A stretch of 64,000 nucleotides of DNA from Clostridiales bacterium (lineage in GTDB: Bacteria > Bacillota > Clostridia > Oscillospirales > Oscillospiraceae): positions 1-64,000 of the forward strand of contig SFIY01000009.1 in the NCBI GenBank assembly GCA_004555205.1, in the 5' to 3' direction. A model generated the notes under the pieces. That model was not told where the DNA came from, made no database searches, and saw nothing but the letters and a program-made list of their open reading frames with translations. A program made the translations under genes and the position numbers. Positions 31,604-40,862 of the stretch are shown piece by piece. The number at the start of each line of letters is the position of its first letter. Within the stretch, counting starts at the first letter, position 1.

Positions 31604-32095
31604 ATGCTGAATATTGTACTGGTAGAACCGGAGATTCCGCAAAACTGCGGCAATATTGCACGCACCTGCGCCGCCACCGGGTCAAGGCTTCATCTGATCC
31701 GACCGCTGGGCTTTGACATTTCCGACCGGGCGGTCAAGCGCGCCGGTCTGGATTACTGGCAGTTTGTGGAAGTCCGCGACTATGAGAATCTGGACGCTTT
31801 TTTTGCCGCCAATCCCCAGGCAGCCGACGACCTGTGGCTTGCCACTACCAAAGCGCCGCAAAGCTATACGCAGGCCCGGTTTTCCGAAAACTGCTGGCTG
31901 TTCTTCGGGAAAGAAACGGCAGGTCTGCCGGAGGAGTTCCGCATGGCCCACTATGATCGCTGTATCCGCCTGCCTATGCGCGAGGAGGCCCGCAGCCTGA
32001 ATCTCAGCAACTCCGTGGCGATCCTGACCTATGAGGCGCTGCGGCAGAATCAGTTCCCCGGACTGTCCGGTGAGGGCGAAATGCACCGGCCCTGA
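31604..32095 (+). CDS. trmL: tRNA (cytidine(34)-2'-O)-methyltransferase TrmL
   Basis: SPOUT-class SAM methyltransferase that 2'-O-methylates the wobble position of tRNA-Leu isoacceptors. The 163-residue protein is single-domain, as in the family. It has PEIPQNCGNIARTCAATGSRLHLI at the N-terminus and the knotted C-terminal SAM site, GKETAGLP and LPMREEARSLNLSNSVAILTYEALRQ. The ATG at 31604 follows GGAAGGAGG. It is followed by pgk at 51 bp with no terminator, so it may be co-transcribed. Confidence 0.94.
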   Translation: MLNIVLVEPEIPQNCGNIARTCAATGSRLHLIRPLGFDISDRAVKRAGLDYWQFVEVRDYENLDAFFAANPQAADDLWLATTKAPQSYTQARFSENCWLFFGKETAGLPEEFRMAHYDRCIRLPMREEARSLNLSNSVAILTYEALRQNQFPGLSGEGEMHRP

Positions 32096-32146
32096 CATGA
32101 GCTATCGGATGATAACCCTACATATATTTATCAAGGAGATGCTGCT

Positions 32147-33340
32147 ATGAACTACAACAAGAAAACGGTCATGGATACAGATGTAGCAGGCAAGAAGATT
32201 TTGCTGCGCTGCGACTTCAATGTACCCCAGGATAAAGAAACCGGCGCCATTACCAGCGACAAGCGCATCGTGGCGGCATTGCCCACCATCCGCTATCTGC
32301 TGGAAAAGGGCGCAGCCGTGATTGCCTGCTCTCATCTGGGAAAGCCCAAGGGCGAGTGGAAGGAAAAGCTGACGCTGGCCCCCGTGGCCAAGCGCTTGAG
32401 CGAGCTGCTGGGGCAGGAGGTGATTTTTGCCGCCGACATTGTGGGTGATGACGCCAAGGCGAAAGCCGCCGCGCTGCAGGGCGGACAGATCATGCTGCTG
32501 GAAAACCTGCGTTTTGACATCCGCGAGGAGAAGAACGATCCCTCCTTTGCCAAGGAGCTGGCCTCCATGGCGGAGCTGTATGTGTCCGACGCGTTTGGCA
32601 CGGTACATCGCGCACACGCCTCCACGGTCGGTGTGGCCGCTTACCTGCCTGCCGTGTCCGGCCTGCTGGTGGCCAAGGAGCTGGAGATCATGGGCGGTGC
32701 GCTGCAGGACCCCAAGCGCCCGTTTGTGGCTGTGCTGGGCGGCGCCAAGGTGTCCGACAAGATCGGTGTGATCAACAACCTGCTGGAGAAGGCCGACACC
32801 ATTATCATCGGCGGCGGCATGGCGTATACATTCGCCAAGGCCCAGGGCGGCAGTATCGGCACAAGCCTGTGCGAGAACGACAAGCTGGACTATGCCCGCC
32901 AGATGATCGAAAAGGCCAAGGCACGCGGCGTGAACCTGCTGCTGCCTGTGGATACGGTAGCTGCCAGGGAATTTGCCGCAGATGCCGAGCCGTTTACCGT
33001 GGAGACACGTGCCATTCCCGACGACATGATGGGCCTGGACATCGGTCCCAAGACCACGGAACTGTTCTGCGCGGCTGTCAGGAAGGCCGGTACGGTGGTC
33101 TGGAACGGCCCCATGGGTGTGTTTGAATTTGAAGCGTTTGCCAAGGGTACCCGCGCTATGGCACAGGCGCTGGCTGACAGCGGCGCCGTGACCATCGTGG
33201 GCGGCGGTGACAGTGCGGCCGCTGTGGAGCAGATGGGCTTTGCCGACCGGATTACCCACATCAGCACCGGCGGCGGCGCATCCCTTGAGTTTTTGGAAGG
33301 TCTGGAGCTGCCCGGCGTGGCATGCCTGCTGGATAAATAA
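32147..33340 (+). CDS. pgk: Phosphoglycerate kinase
   Basis: Lower-glycolysis enzyme forming ATP from 1,3-bisphosphoglycerate. The 397-residue protein has the N-terminal signature LLRCDFNVP (residues 15-24), SHLGKPKGEW, the hinge LGGAKVSDKIGVINNLL and the C-terminal nucleotide site GGGDSAAAVEQMG. CAAGGAG lies upstream of the ATG. It is the first enzyme of a pgk-tpiA-gpmI block; gapA and eno are not in the window. Confidence 0.97.
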   Translation: MNYNKKTVMDTDVAGKKILLRCDFNVPQDKETGAITSDKRIVAALPTIRYLLEKGAAVIACSHLGKPKGEWKEKLTLAPVAKRLSELLGQEVIFAADIVGDDAKAKAAALQGGQIMLLENLRFDIREEKNDPSFAKELASMAELYVSDAFGTVHRAHASTVGVAAYLPAVSGLLVAKELEIMGGALQDPKRPFVAVLGGAKVSDKIGVINNLLEKADTIIIGGGMAYTFAKAQGGSIGTSLCENDKLDYARQMIEKAKARGVNLLLPVDTVAAREFAADAEPFTVETRAIPDDMMGLDIGPKTTELFCAAVRKAGTVVWNGPMGVFEFEAFAKGTRAMAQALADSGAVTIVGGGDSAAAVEQMGFADRITHISTGGGASLEFLEGLELPGVACLLDK

Positions 33341-33370
33341 GATACAAATGTAATTAGGAGTAAAAAGACA

Positions 33371-34144
33371 ATGAATCGCAGATATCGTAAGACTATTATT
33401 GCCGGCAACTGGAAAATGAACAAGACGGCCGGTGAAACCAAAAAATTTGCCGAGGAGCTTAAGGCCATCATGCCCAAGACCAAGTGGTGCGACGTGGTGG
33501 TTTGCGTGCCCGCTGTCAATATCCCTGCCGCCATCAAGGCCTTTAAGGATATGCGTGTATCCGTCGGCGCACAGAATGTGTTTTATGAAAAGTCCGGCGC
33601 GTATACCGGTGAGGTCAGCGCCGAGATGCTGAAGGACCTGGGCGTGAAGTATGTGATTATCGGTCACAGCGAGCGCCGCGAGCTGTTCGGCGAGACCGAT
33701 TTCACCGTCAACAAGAAGGTGCTGGCCGCATTGGAAGCCGGTTTGCACCCCATCATCTGCGTGGGCGAATCGCTGGAGCAGCGCGAGCTGGGCATCACCA
33801 TGGAGCTGATCGCTCTGCAGGTCAAGTCCGCTCTGGCAGGCGTGCCTGCCGAGAAGCTGCGCAAGTGCGTGATCGCATATGAGCCCATCTGGGCCATCGG
33901 TACCGGCAAGACCGCTACCGCAGAGCAGGCGGCTGAGGTATGCACCTTTATCCGCACCACCGTGCGCCACCTGTACGGCGCACGCATTGCCCGTTCCATT
34001 ACCATCCAGTACGGTGGCTCCATGAAGCCCGCCAATGCCTCCGAGCTGCTGAGCCAGAGCGATATCGACGGCGGTCTGATCGGCGGCGCATCGCTCAACG
34101 CCGGTGATTTCATGGACATCATCAATGCCGCCAATCAGGACTGA
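33371..34144 (+). CDS. tpiA: Triosephosphate isomerase
   Basis: Interconverts dihydroxyacetone phosphate and glyceraldehyde 3-phosphate. The 257-residue TIM barrel has Lys in AGNWKMNKT, the catalytic His in IIGHSERRELFGE and the catalytic Glu in AYEPIWAIGTGKTATAEQA, followed by the phosphate-binding GGSMKPANASELL. It lies 30 bp after pgk on the same strand, with TAGGAGTAAAAAG before the ATG. Confidence 0.97.
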   Translation: MNRRYRKTIIAGNWKMNKTAGETKKFAEELKAIMPKTKWCDVVVCVPAVNIPAAIKAFKDMRVSVGAQNVFYEKSGAYTGEVSAEMLKDLGVKYVIIGHSERRELFGETDFTVNKKVLAALEAGLHPIICVGESLEQRELGITMELIALQVKSALAGVPAEKLRKCVIAYEPIWAIGTGKTATAEQAAEVCTFIRTTVRHLYGARIARSITIQYGGSMKPANASELLSQSDIDGGLIGGASLNAGDFMDIINAANQD

Positions 34145-34160
34145 CAGGGAAGGAGAAAGC

Positions 34161-35672
34161 ATGAACAAGACGCCGACTACACTGATTATCATGGACGGCT
34201 TCGGCATGGCCCCAAACGGCAGCGCCAACGCCGTGAGCGTGGCCAGAACCCCTGTGCTTGACCGCCTTTTCAGAGAATATGCCAACACCACACTGTCTGC
34301 GTCCGGGCTGGATGTGGGTCTGCCCGACGGACAGATGGGCAACAGCGAGGTGGGGCACACCAACATCGGCGGCGGCCGCGTGGTGTTCCAGGATCTGCCC
34401 CGGATCAGCCGCGCCATTGATGACGGCTCCTTTTTTGCAAATCCTGCCTATAACAAGGCGATGGATGACTGTCTGGCCAAGGGTTCCAGCCTGCACCTGT
34501 ACGGCTTGCTGTCTGACGGCGGCGTACACTCTCACATAGAGCACCTGTTCGCCCTGCTGAAGATGGCTAAGGCCAAGGGTTTAGAGAAGGTGTATATCCA
34601 TGCGTTTCTGGACGGGCGCGATGTGTCCCCCACCAGCGGCAAGGACTTCGTGGCGCAGTGCGTGGAAAAATGTGAAGAAATCGGCGTGGGAAAGATCGCT
34701 ACCGTGATGGGCCGCTTCTACGCCATGGACCGCGACAAGCGCTGGGAGCGTTTGCAGCAGGCCTATGATGCCATGGTCTACGGCGAGGGTATTCAGAATC
34801 CCGATCCTGTGGCTGCCGTGGCGCAGTCCTATCAGAACGGCGTGACCGATGAGTTTGTGGAGCCTGTTGTCTGCGACAGCGAGGGTACCATTTCCGATAA
34901 CGACAGCGTGATCTTCTTCAACTTCCGTCCCGACCGCGCCCGCGAGATCACACGCGCAATCGTGGACCCCGACTTTGACGGCTTCCGGCGTGAGTTTTTC
35001 CCCACCACCTATGTGTGCAACACCGAGTATGATGCCGCCATGCCCAATGTGCTCGTGGCGTGGCCCCGTATCAAGGTGGAGAACGGGCTGGGCGAATATC
35101 TCAGCTCCATGGGTATGACGCAGTTGCGCATTGCCGAAACCGAGAAGTATGCCCATGTCACCTTCTTTTTCAACGGCGGCGTGGAGACGCAGTATCCCGG
35201 CGAGGACCGGGTCCTGGTGCCCTCTCCCAAGGTGGCGACCTACGACCTGCAGCCGGAGATGAGCGCCTATGAGGTGTGCGACAAGTGCGTGGAGCGCATC
35301 CAGTCCGGCGCTTACGACGTGATTATCCTGAACTTCGCCAACTGCGACATGGTGGGCCACACCGGCGTGATGGAAGCGGCTGTCAAGGCCGTGGAAACCG
35401 TGGATGCATGCGTAGGCCGTGTGGTGGAGGCCACGCTGCAGATGGGCGGTATTGCCATGGTCACCGCCGACCACGGCAACGCCGAGCAGATGGCGCAGAC
35501 CGACGGCAGTCCCATGACGGCGCATACCACCAATCCGGTTCCTTTTATCGTCTGCGGTGCGGCCAAGAAGCTGCGTCCCGGCCGTTTGGCGGATATTGCC
35601 CCCACCATTCTGGATGTGATGGGTCTGGCCTGTCCCGCCGAGATGGACGGCCAGACGCTGATCGTGGAATAA
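34161..35672 (+). CDS. gpmI: 2,3-bisphosphoglycerate-independent phosphoglycerate mutase
   Basis: Interconverts 3- and 2-phosphoglycerate with two Mn2+ ions. The 503-residue protein has the alkaline-phosphatase-superfamily metal sites: IIMDGFGMA (Asp), the phosphorylated Ser in MGNSEVGHTNIGGGR (about residue 61) and VTADHGNAEQM near the C-terminus. GGAAGGAG precedes the ATG at 34161, which is 17 nt after the tpiA stop; the open frame runs upstream inside tpiA without a start signal. It ends the glycolytic block before a terminator. Confidence 0.97.
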   Translation: MNKTPTTLIIMDGFGMAPNGSANAVSVARTPVLDRLFREYANTTLSASGLDVGLPDGQMGNSEVGHTNIGGGRVVFQDLPRISRAIDDGSFFANPAYNKAMDDCLAKGSSLHLYGLLSDGGVHSHIEHLFALLKMAKAKGLEKVYIHAFLDGRDVSPTSGKDFVAQCVEKCEEIGVGKIATVMGRFYAMDRDKRWERLQQAYDAMVYGEGIQNPDPVAAVAQSYQNGVTDEFVEPVVCDSEGTISDNDSVIFFNFRPDRAREITRAIVDPDFDGFRREFFPTTYVCNTEYDAAMPNVLVAWPRIKVENGLGEYLSSMGMTQLRIAETEKYAHVTFFFNGGVETQYPGEDRVLVPSPKVATYDLQPEMSAYEVCDKCVERIQSGAYDVIILNFANCDMVGHTGVMEAAVKAVETVDACVGRVVEATLQMGGIAMVTADHGNAEQMAQTDGSPMTAHTTNPVPFIVCGAAKKLRPGRLADIAPTILDVMGLACPAEMDGQTLIVE

Positions 35673-35680
35673 CGCAAAAC

Positions 35681-35714
35681 CATTCCCGAAACATTTCGTT
35701 TTGGGAATGATTTT
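35681..35714 (+). terminator. Terminator of the pgk-tpiA-gpmI transcript
   Basis: CATTCCC pairs with GGGAATG with further inner pairing GAAAC/GTTTT, then ATTTT. It starts 9 bp after the gpmI stop. Confidence 0.75.
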
Positions 35715-35729
35715 CCATAGGAGAATTAA

Positions 35730-36692
35730 ATGAACATTTGTGTTATCGGCTGCGGACGCTGGGGCTCGCTGATTACGTGGTACTTAGACCGCATCGGTCA
35801 TCATGTAACGCTGTACGGCCGCAGCAGTTCAAAGCGTATGCAGGCATTTCTGGCAACGCGGAAGAATGATCTGCTGGCCTTACCCCTGTCTGTGACATTA
35901 ACCACCGAGCTTTCCGCGGTGAACGAGGCGGAAACCGTCATTATTTCCATCGGCTCCCAGGGCTTGCAGGCGCTGATGGAGGAATTGTCCGTCTATCAAT
36001 TGAAAAACAAGACCTTCGTGCTGTGCATGAAGGGCCTGGAGATCGGCACAGGCCGGCGTCTGTCCGAAATTGCGAAGGATAACCTGGACGCGAGCAATCA
36101 TGTGGCGGTTTGGCTGGGGCCGGGTCATGTGCAGGAGTTTTATCGCGGCGTGCCCAACTGCATGGTCATCGACAGCGATGACGAGGACACCAAGCGCCGC
36201 TTGGTGGAGTCCTTTTCCGGCGATCTGATCCGCTTTTACTACGGCAACGACCTGATCGGCAACGAGATCGGCGCGGCGGCCAAAAATGTGGTGGGGATCG
36301 CCGCGGGCTTGCTGGACGGACTGCATCTGGGCAGCCTGAAGGGCGCATTGATGAGCCGCGGCACCCGTGAGGTGGCACGCCTGATCTGCGCGTTGGGCGG
36401 CAAGGAGCTGTCGGCCTACGGCTTGTGCCATTTGGGCGACTATGAAGCCACCGTGTTTTCCAAATACAGCCACAACCGGCAATTTGGCGAGAGCTTTGCC
36501 AAGGGCGAGCCTTATCACGACCTGGCAGAGGGCTATTACACCGTGCGCGCCATGCTGCAGTTGGGCGAAAAATACTGCGTGGAGCTGCCCATCTGCGAAG
36601 CGGTGTACCGCATCCTCTATGAGAATGCCGCGCCGGGGGATGTGCTGCGCGATCTGTTGGATCGCGGCTTAAAAGGCGAATTTGAAGATTAA
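35730..36692 (+). CDS. Divergent GpsA-like NAD(P)H glycerol-3-phosphate dehydrogenase
   Basis: A 320-residue protein with the GpsA layout: NAD-binding CVIGCGRWGSLITWYL at the N-terminus, the LCMKGLEIGTGRRLSE block and GNEIGAAAKNVVGIAAGLLDGLHLG containing the catalytic Lys region (about residue 190). The usual substrate motif GPSxAxEV reads LGPGHVQEFYRG here, with Ser replaced by Gly. The protein is slightly short and diverges in the C-terminal half. It may be a paralogue with altered specificity rather than the phospholipid-pathway enzyme. AGGAG precedes the ATG. Confidence 0.82.
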   Translation: MNICVIGCGRWGSLITWYLDRIGHHVTLYGRSSSKRMQAFLATRKNDLLALPLSVTLTTELSAVNEAETVIISIGSQGLQALMEELSVYQLKNKTFVLCMKGLEIGTGRRLSEIAKDNLDASNHVAVWLGPGHVQEFYRGVPNCMVIDSDDEDTKRRLVESFSGDLIRFYYGNDLIGNEIGAAAKNVVGIAAGLLDGLHLGSLKGALMSRGTREVARLICALGGKELSAYGLCHLGDYEATVFSKYSHNRQFGESFAKGEPYHDLAEGYYTVRAMLQLGEKYCVELPICEAVYRILYENAAPGDVLRDLLDRGLKGEFED

Positions 36693-36722
36693 AAACCCCA
36701 TAAAATTTTGCTGAAATGTTTA

Positions 36723-36767
36723 AAAGAACCTCAAAGCGCTCATAATGAGTGCAGAGGTTCTTTTTTT
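36723..36767 (+). terminator. Terminator after the GpsA-like gene
   Basis: AAAGAACCTC (36723-36732) pairs with GAGGTTCTTT (36754-36763) around an inner GC-rich hairpin, then a run of seven T. Confidence 0.88.
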
Positions 36768-36837
36768 GAACATTTCGGCGGGCCGCGCGCCGTCAACGCA
36801 GCGGCGGTCAGCATTTGTCTGATCAAAGAGGTAGTAT

Positions 36838-37491
36838 ATGAGCAAATATAATCAATCAAAGGTCAAGGCCATTTTCGGCGGCAAGGGCTTTTACATAGCC
36901 CTTGTGCTATGTTTGGCAGCGGCGGCTGTCATTGTTTATGCGGCACTGCTGCATCCGCTGCAAAAGGCAGAGCCGGTGGTGGAGGTTGATCCCGCACCGG
37001 TGGCACCGGTCATCCAGACCCAGCCGGTGGAGGAAGCGTCCGTAGATCCGATCACCGAGCCGGAGGTCACACCGGAGGAGTTGGTGCCCCAGGTAATCTC
37101 TCCGCTGGACGGTACCACCGTGACCGTATTCAGCACCACGGAGCTGATGTATGATGAGACGATGGCGGATTGGAGAACCCACAACGGTCTTGACATCCAA
37201 GCCGCCGAGGGAGACAGCGTCAAGACCGCCGCTGACGGCACGGTGCTGTCAGTGAAAAACGACGAACTGATGGGCACCACCGTCATCATCGAACACGCAG
37301 ACGGCTACACCACCCAGTACAGCAGCCTGATGCCGGATCCTCCCGTCAGCGAGGGCCAGAAGGTAAACGCCGGTGATATTATCGGCTGCGTCGGCAATAC
37401 GGCCGCCGCGGAGAACAGCATGGGCGCCCACCTGCACTTCTCCGTGTCTAAGGACGGCAAAGTGATCGACCCGGCTGAATACGTTGGGTAA
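36838..37491 (+). CDS. spoIIQ: SpoIIQ-like membrane-anchored LytM/M23 peptidase
   Basis: A 217-residue protein with one N-terminal membrane anchor (FYIALVLCLAAAAVIVYAALL, about residues 18-38), a Pro/Glu/Val-rich linker (about 45-85) and a LytM domain. The segment ELMYDETMADWRTHNGLDIQ is close to clostridial SpoIIQ, the forespore partner of SpoIIIAH in the engulfment channel. The zinc ligands HxxxD (THNGLD) and HxH (AHLHFS) are kept, as in clostridial SpoIIQ and unlike the Bacillus protein. No confident sigma-F promoter was found in the 145-bp upstream gap. A general cell-wall M23 endopeptidase is the alternative. Confidence 0.72.
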   Translation: MSKYNQSKVKAIFGGKGFYIALVLCLAAAAVIVYAALLHPLQKAEPVVEVDPAPVAPVIQTQPVEEASVDPITEPEVTPEELVPQVISPLDGTTVTVFSTTELMYDETMADWRTHNGLDIQAAEGDSVKTAADGTVLSVKNDELMGTTVIIEHADGYTTQYSSLMPDPPVSEGQKVNAGDIIGCVGNTAAAENSMGAHLHFSVSKDGKVIDPAEYVG

Positions 37492-37500
37492 TATGGAACA

Positions 37501-37540
37501 AAAACAATCCCGTTCGTAATCACGAACGGGATTGTTTTTC
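37501..37540 (+). terminator. Terminator after the SpoIIQ-like gene
   Basis: A 17-bp perfect stem (37501-37517 with 37522-37538), AATC loop and following T-run. Confidence 0.88.
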
Positions 37541-37601
37541 GGGTTTGGCGGCAGGATTTTTAAGGTCCGAATTTGAACACAAAAATTACTGCAGCCTATA
37601 A

Positions 37602-37633
37602 AAAGAGGGAACAGTCATGACTGTTCCCTCTTT
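37602..37633 (-). terminator. Terminator of groESL
   Basis: The 32 bp are a perfect palindrome of two 16-bp arms (AAAGAGGGAACAGTCA and its complement). On the minus strand they are followed by TTTTTATA, 20 bp beyond the groL stop. Confidence 0.85.
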
Positions 37634-37652
37634 CGCTGTGTTGGCGTATGGC

Positions 37653-39287
37653 TTAATACATACCGCCCATGCCGCCCATATCGGGTGCGGCGGGTGCAGG
37701 CATGGGAGGCTGGGGCTTGTCGGCCACCAGAGATTCGGTGGTCAGCACCATGCCGGACACGGAAGCGGCATTCTCCAAAGCGCTGCGGGTCACCTTGGCG
37801 GGATCCACGATACCGCTGGCGATCATATCGCAGTAGACTTCCTTATATGCGTCGAAGCCGTAGCCGTCCTTGCCGGCGGAGCGTACCTTCTCCAGAATGA
37901 CGGAGCCGTCCAGACCTGCATTGGCAGCGATCTGGCGAATGGGCTCCTCCAGCGCCTTGGCAACGATCTGTACGCCGGTCTTTTCATCGCCCTCGACGGT
38001 GTTCAGCAGCGCGGTGACAGCGGGAATCACATTGACGAAGATCGTGCCGCCGCCGGCCACAATGCCTTCCTCAACGGCTGCCTTGGTGGCGTTCAGGGCG
38101 TCCTCAATACGCAGCTTCTTTTCCTTCATCTCAGTCTCGGTAGCAGCGCCGACCTTAATGACTGCCACGCCGCCGGCCATCTTGGCCAGACGCTCCTGCA
38201 GCTTCTCGCGGTCATACTCGCTGGTGGTCATGCCGATCTGCGCGCGGATCTGGCTGACGCGCTCACGGATCGCCTGAGGATCACCGGCGCCGTCCACGAT
38301 AATGGTATTCTCCTTGGTGACCTTGACCTGACGGGCACGGCCCAGCATATCCACGGTGGCATCCTTCAGGCTCAGGCCCAGCTCCTCGCTGATGACCTGA
38401 CCGCCGGTGAGGATGGCGATATCCTGCAGCATTTCCTTGCGGCGGTCGCCGAAGCCGGGGGCCTTGACGCACACCACATTCAGCACGCCCTTGAGACGGT
38501 TCACCAGCAGGGTGGACAGGGCCTCGCCCTCTACATCCTCGGCGATGATGAACAGTTTCTTGCCGGACTGCAGCATCTGCTCCAGCAGAGGCAGAATGTC
38601 GGAAATGACGGAGATCTTCTTATCGGTAATGAGAATGTAAGCGTCGTCCACGACAGCTTCCATCTTCTCCATATCGGTGGCCATATAGGGCGTGATATAG
38701 CCCCGGTCAAACATCATGCCCTCGACAACCTCGCTGTAGGTTTCGGCGGTCTTGGACTCCTCGATGGTGATGACGCCGTCGGCGCTGACCTTCTCCATCG
38801 CCTCGGCGATCAGTGCGCCGATGGTTTCGTCACTGGAGGAGACGGTGCCTACGCGGGCAATGTCCTCCGTGCCGTTGACGGGCTTGCTCTGTGCGCGGAT
38901 CGCGCTTACCGCGGCATCCACGGCCTTGCTCATGCCCTTCTTCATCACGATGGGGTTGGCGCCGGCGGCCAGGTTCTTCAGACCCTCACGGATCATGGCC
39001 TGAGCGAGCAGGGTGGCGGTGGTGGTGCCGTCACCGGCCACATCGTTGGTCTTGGTGGACACTTCACGCACCAACTGTGCGCCCATATTCTCAAACGGAT
39101 CGTCCAGCTCGATCTCCTTGGCGATGGACACGCCGTCATTGGTAATCAGCGGCGTGCCGAACTTCTTATCCAGCACCACGTTGCGGCCCTTGGGGCCCAG
39201 GGTGACTTTTACGGTATCAGCCAGCTGGTTGACGCCGGCTTCCAATGCTTTGCGGGCTTCCTCGCCGCGCTTAATGATCTTAGCCAT
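37653..39287 (-). CDS. groL: 60 kDa chaperonin GroEL
   Basis: ATP-driven folding chamber of two seven-membered rings. The 544-residue protein begins MAKIIKRGEEARKALEAGVN and has the nucleotide loop VTLGPKGRNVVLDKKFG, GDGTTTATLLAQ (residues about 85-96, with the catalytic Asp region) and the C-terminal Gly-Met repeat MGGMGGMY. It is the second gene after groES; the 146-bp gap between them holds only short hairpins. Regulated by the CIRCE element ahead of groES. Confidence 0.98.
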   Translation of the reverse strand: MAKIIKRGEEARKALEAGVNQLADTVKVTLGPKGRNVVLDKKFGTPLITNDGVSIAKEIELDDPFENMGAQLVREVSTKTNDVAGDGTTTATLLAQAMIREGLKNLAAGANPIVMKKGMSKAVDAAVSAIRAQSKPVNGTEDIARVGTVSSSDETIGALIAEAMEKVSADGVITIEESKTAETYSEVVEGMMFDRGYITPYMATDMEKMEAVVDDAYILITDKKISVISDILPLLEQMLQSGKKLFIIAEDVEGEALSTLLVNRLKGVLNVVCVKAPGFGDRRKEMLQDIAILTGGQVISEELGLSLKDATVDMLGRARQVKVTKENTIIVDGAGDPQAIRERVSQIRAQIGMTTSEYDREKLQERLAKMAGGVAVIKVGAATETEMKEKKLRIEDALNATKAAVEEGIVAGGGTIFVNVIPAVTALLNTVEGDEKTGVQIVAKALEEPIRQIAANAGLDGSVILEKVRSAGKDGYGFDAYKEVYCDMIASGIVDPAKVTRSALENAASVSGMVLTTESLVADKPQPPMPAPAAPDMGGMGGMY

Positions 39288-39433
39288 ACTAATTGCCTCC
39301 TATAAAAAGATTCGCTTACAAATAAAATCAGCCTGCGACGGCAGAGCCGCCGCAAAAATTCTGCCCGGCCCGCCAACAAGTGCTGCAGCGGACCGCGAGA
39401 GGGATGCGATAGGGGGAATCCCCCGCCATCGCT

Positions 39434-39718
39434 TTACTCGACAATTGCCAGAATGTCGCCCTGACGAACGATGATGTATTCCACCTCGTCCAGCGTGACC
39501 TTGGTGCCGGCGTACTTGTCGGTGATGACCTTGTCGCCGGGCTTGACAGTCATGGTAACGGTCTTGCCGTCTACCACGCCGCCGGGGCCGACGGAAATGA
39601 CCTCCGCCACGGAGGGCTTTTCCTTGGCAGAGCCGGTGAGGATAATGCCGCCCTTGGTGGTCTCCTCCGCCTCGGTCATCTTCAGCACGACACGGTCGGC
39701 AAGCGGTGTCAGTTTCAT
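39434..39718 (-). CDS. groES: 10 kDa co-chaperonin GroES
   Basis: Heptameric lid of the GroEL chamber. The 94-residue protein has LTPLADRVVLKMTEAEETTKGGIILT with the mobile loop, and EVISVGPGGVVDGK. A ribosome binding site AGGAGG precedes the ATG. Controlled by a sigma-A promoter overlapped downstream by CIRCE, the HrcA operator. Confidence 0.97.
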   Translation of the reverse strand: MKLTPLADRVVLKMTEAEETTKGGIILTGSAKEKPSVAEVISVGPGGVVDGKTVTMTVKPGDKVITDKYAGTKVTLDEVEYIIVRQGDILAIVE

Positions 39719-39764
39719 AATGTGTTCCTCCTTATATTTTTATTTATTCATAACAAGTTCAGCG

Positions 39765-39827
39765 TTAGCACTCTATGTGTTCGAGTGCTAACGCTGATTA
39801 TCATACCACACTATTTGGATTTTGCAA
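39765..39827 (-). promoter_or_regulatory. CIRCE operator and promoter of groESL
   Basis: TTAGCACTC-N9-GAGTGCTAA (39765-39791) is a perfect CIRCE element; the arms extend to 15 bp (39759-39773 with 39783-39797). The minus-strand promoter is TTGCAA (39822-39827), 16 bp spacer, TATGAT (39800-39805), so CIRCE covers the start of transcription. HrcA binds CIRCE and represses at normal temperature (established); hrcA itself is not in the window. Confidence 0.96.
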
Positions 39828-39880
39828 GTGGAAAAAGGGAAAAAATTCAAAAGTTCACAAAAATGTAAAATTTCGAAAAA

Positions 39881-40810
39881 TCAGCCCAGTGCGGTGCGGT
39901 TGCAGCTGCAGCCTGCAGGGCCGAAGAAGTTCAGCCGCTTATCGGCCAGACGGATGACCACATCGGAGTTGGTGACACACTCGCCGTCCAGGCAGGTGAC
40001 GATGTCAGGCTGCCGGGAAGAGATGTGAATGACCTTCGGCGTGGAGCAGCGCGCCACATGCGGGAAGGTATGATATTTACCCTTGGAATAGGGGCCGACA
40101 AATTTGACAAAGGTGAGGCGGCTGACCTTTTTCACCACCAGCGTGTTCAGCACGCCGTCATCCATACGGGCCTCGCCCACCGGCATGAAGCCGCCGCCGT
40201 AATAGCGGCCGTTACAGACCGCCACCAGCGCATAATCATCCTCCACCGCCTCGCCGTCCAGCTCCACCGTCCAGTGAGAGGCAATGCCCTTGAACAGGAA
40301 GTTGATCAGCAGAGAGGCGATATAGCTGCTCTTGCCGTCCAACAGGGGACTTTCGCTGTATTTATGTACATCCTTTGCTACACGGGCGTCAATACCGGAG
40401 CAGGCAATGGTCAGCGCAACACGGCCGTTGACATCAATAGCGTCCATAGGGAACTGAGGGCCGTCCCACAGGTTTTCGGCGTCTTTGAATTTATCCATAT
40501 CGGCGCCGAAGTTCTTCAAAAAGTCATTGCCGGTGCCCACGGGGATCACCGTCATGGCGGCGTTATCGTATCCGATGATGCCGTTGGCAACCTCGTTGAC
40601 CGTGCCGTCGCCGCCGCAGGCGTAAAAGCGCAGCGCTTCGCCGCTTTCACAGAGCCTCTTGGCAATCTCTGTGGCGTGGCCCTGCTTCTTCGTCAGGATG
40701 CACTGCACCTCCAGACCGTGTTTTTGCCGCAGCATATCCGCCATGTCATAGATGCGCTGGCGGCTGTCATGCTTGCCGGCTGTAGGATTGATGATAAAAA
40801 TGTGTTTCAT
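39881..40810 (-). CDS. YegS/BmrU-family lipid kinase (diacylglycerol kinase-like)
   Basis: A 309-residue soluble lipid kinase of the DAGK catalytic family. Landmarks are INPTAGKHDSRQRI at the N-terminus, the nucleotide loop YACGGDGTVNEVANGI (about residues 63-78) and IPVGTGNDFLKNFG (about 89-102). The beta-sandwich domain follows and contains LDGEAVEDDYALVAVCNGRYYGGG. Likely substrate is diacylglycerol or a related lipid at the inner membrane face. The C-terminus (GPAGCSCNRTALG) adds two cysteines that are not typical. GAAGGG precedes the ATG. Confidence 0.9.
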   Translation of the reverse strand: MKHIFIINPTAGKHDSRQRIYDMADMLRQKHGLEVQCILTKKQGHATEIAKRLCESGEALRFYACGGDGTVNEVANGIIGYDNAAMTVIPVGTGNDFLKNFGADMDKFKDAENLWDGPQFPMDAIDVNGRVALTIACSGIDARVAKDVHKYSESPLLDGKSSYIASLLINFLFKGIASHWTVELDGEAVEDDYALVAVCNGRYYGGGFMPVGEARMDDGVLNTLVVKKVSRLTFVKFVGPYSKGKYHTFPHVARCSTPKVIHISSRQPDIVTCLDGECVTNSDVVIRLADKRLNFFGPAGCSCNRTALG

Positions 40811-40862
40811 ACGGAAGCCCTTCCCTTACATATGTATCTGAAATGAATATTAAAAACAAACA

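Noticed and set aside
37653..39287. A 562-codon plus-strand frame (37617-39305) opposite groL
   Set aside because: Shadow of groL with a His/Gly/Leu-biased composition and no start signal.
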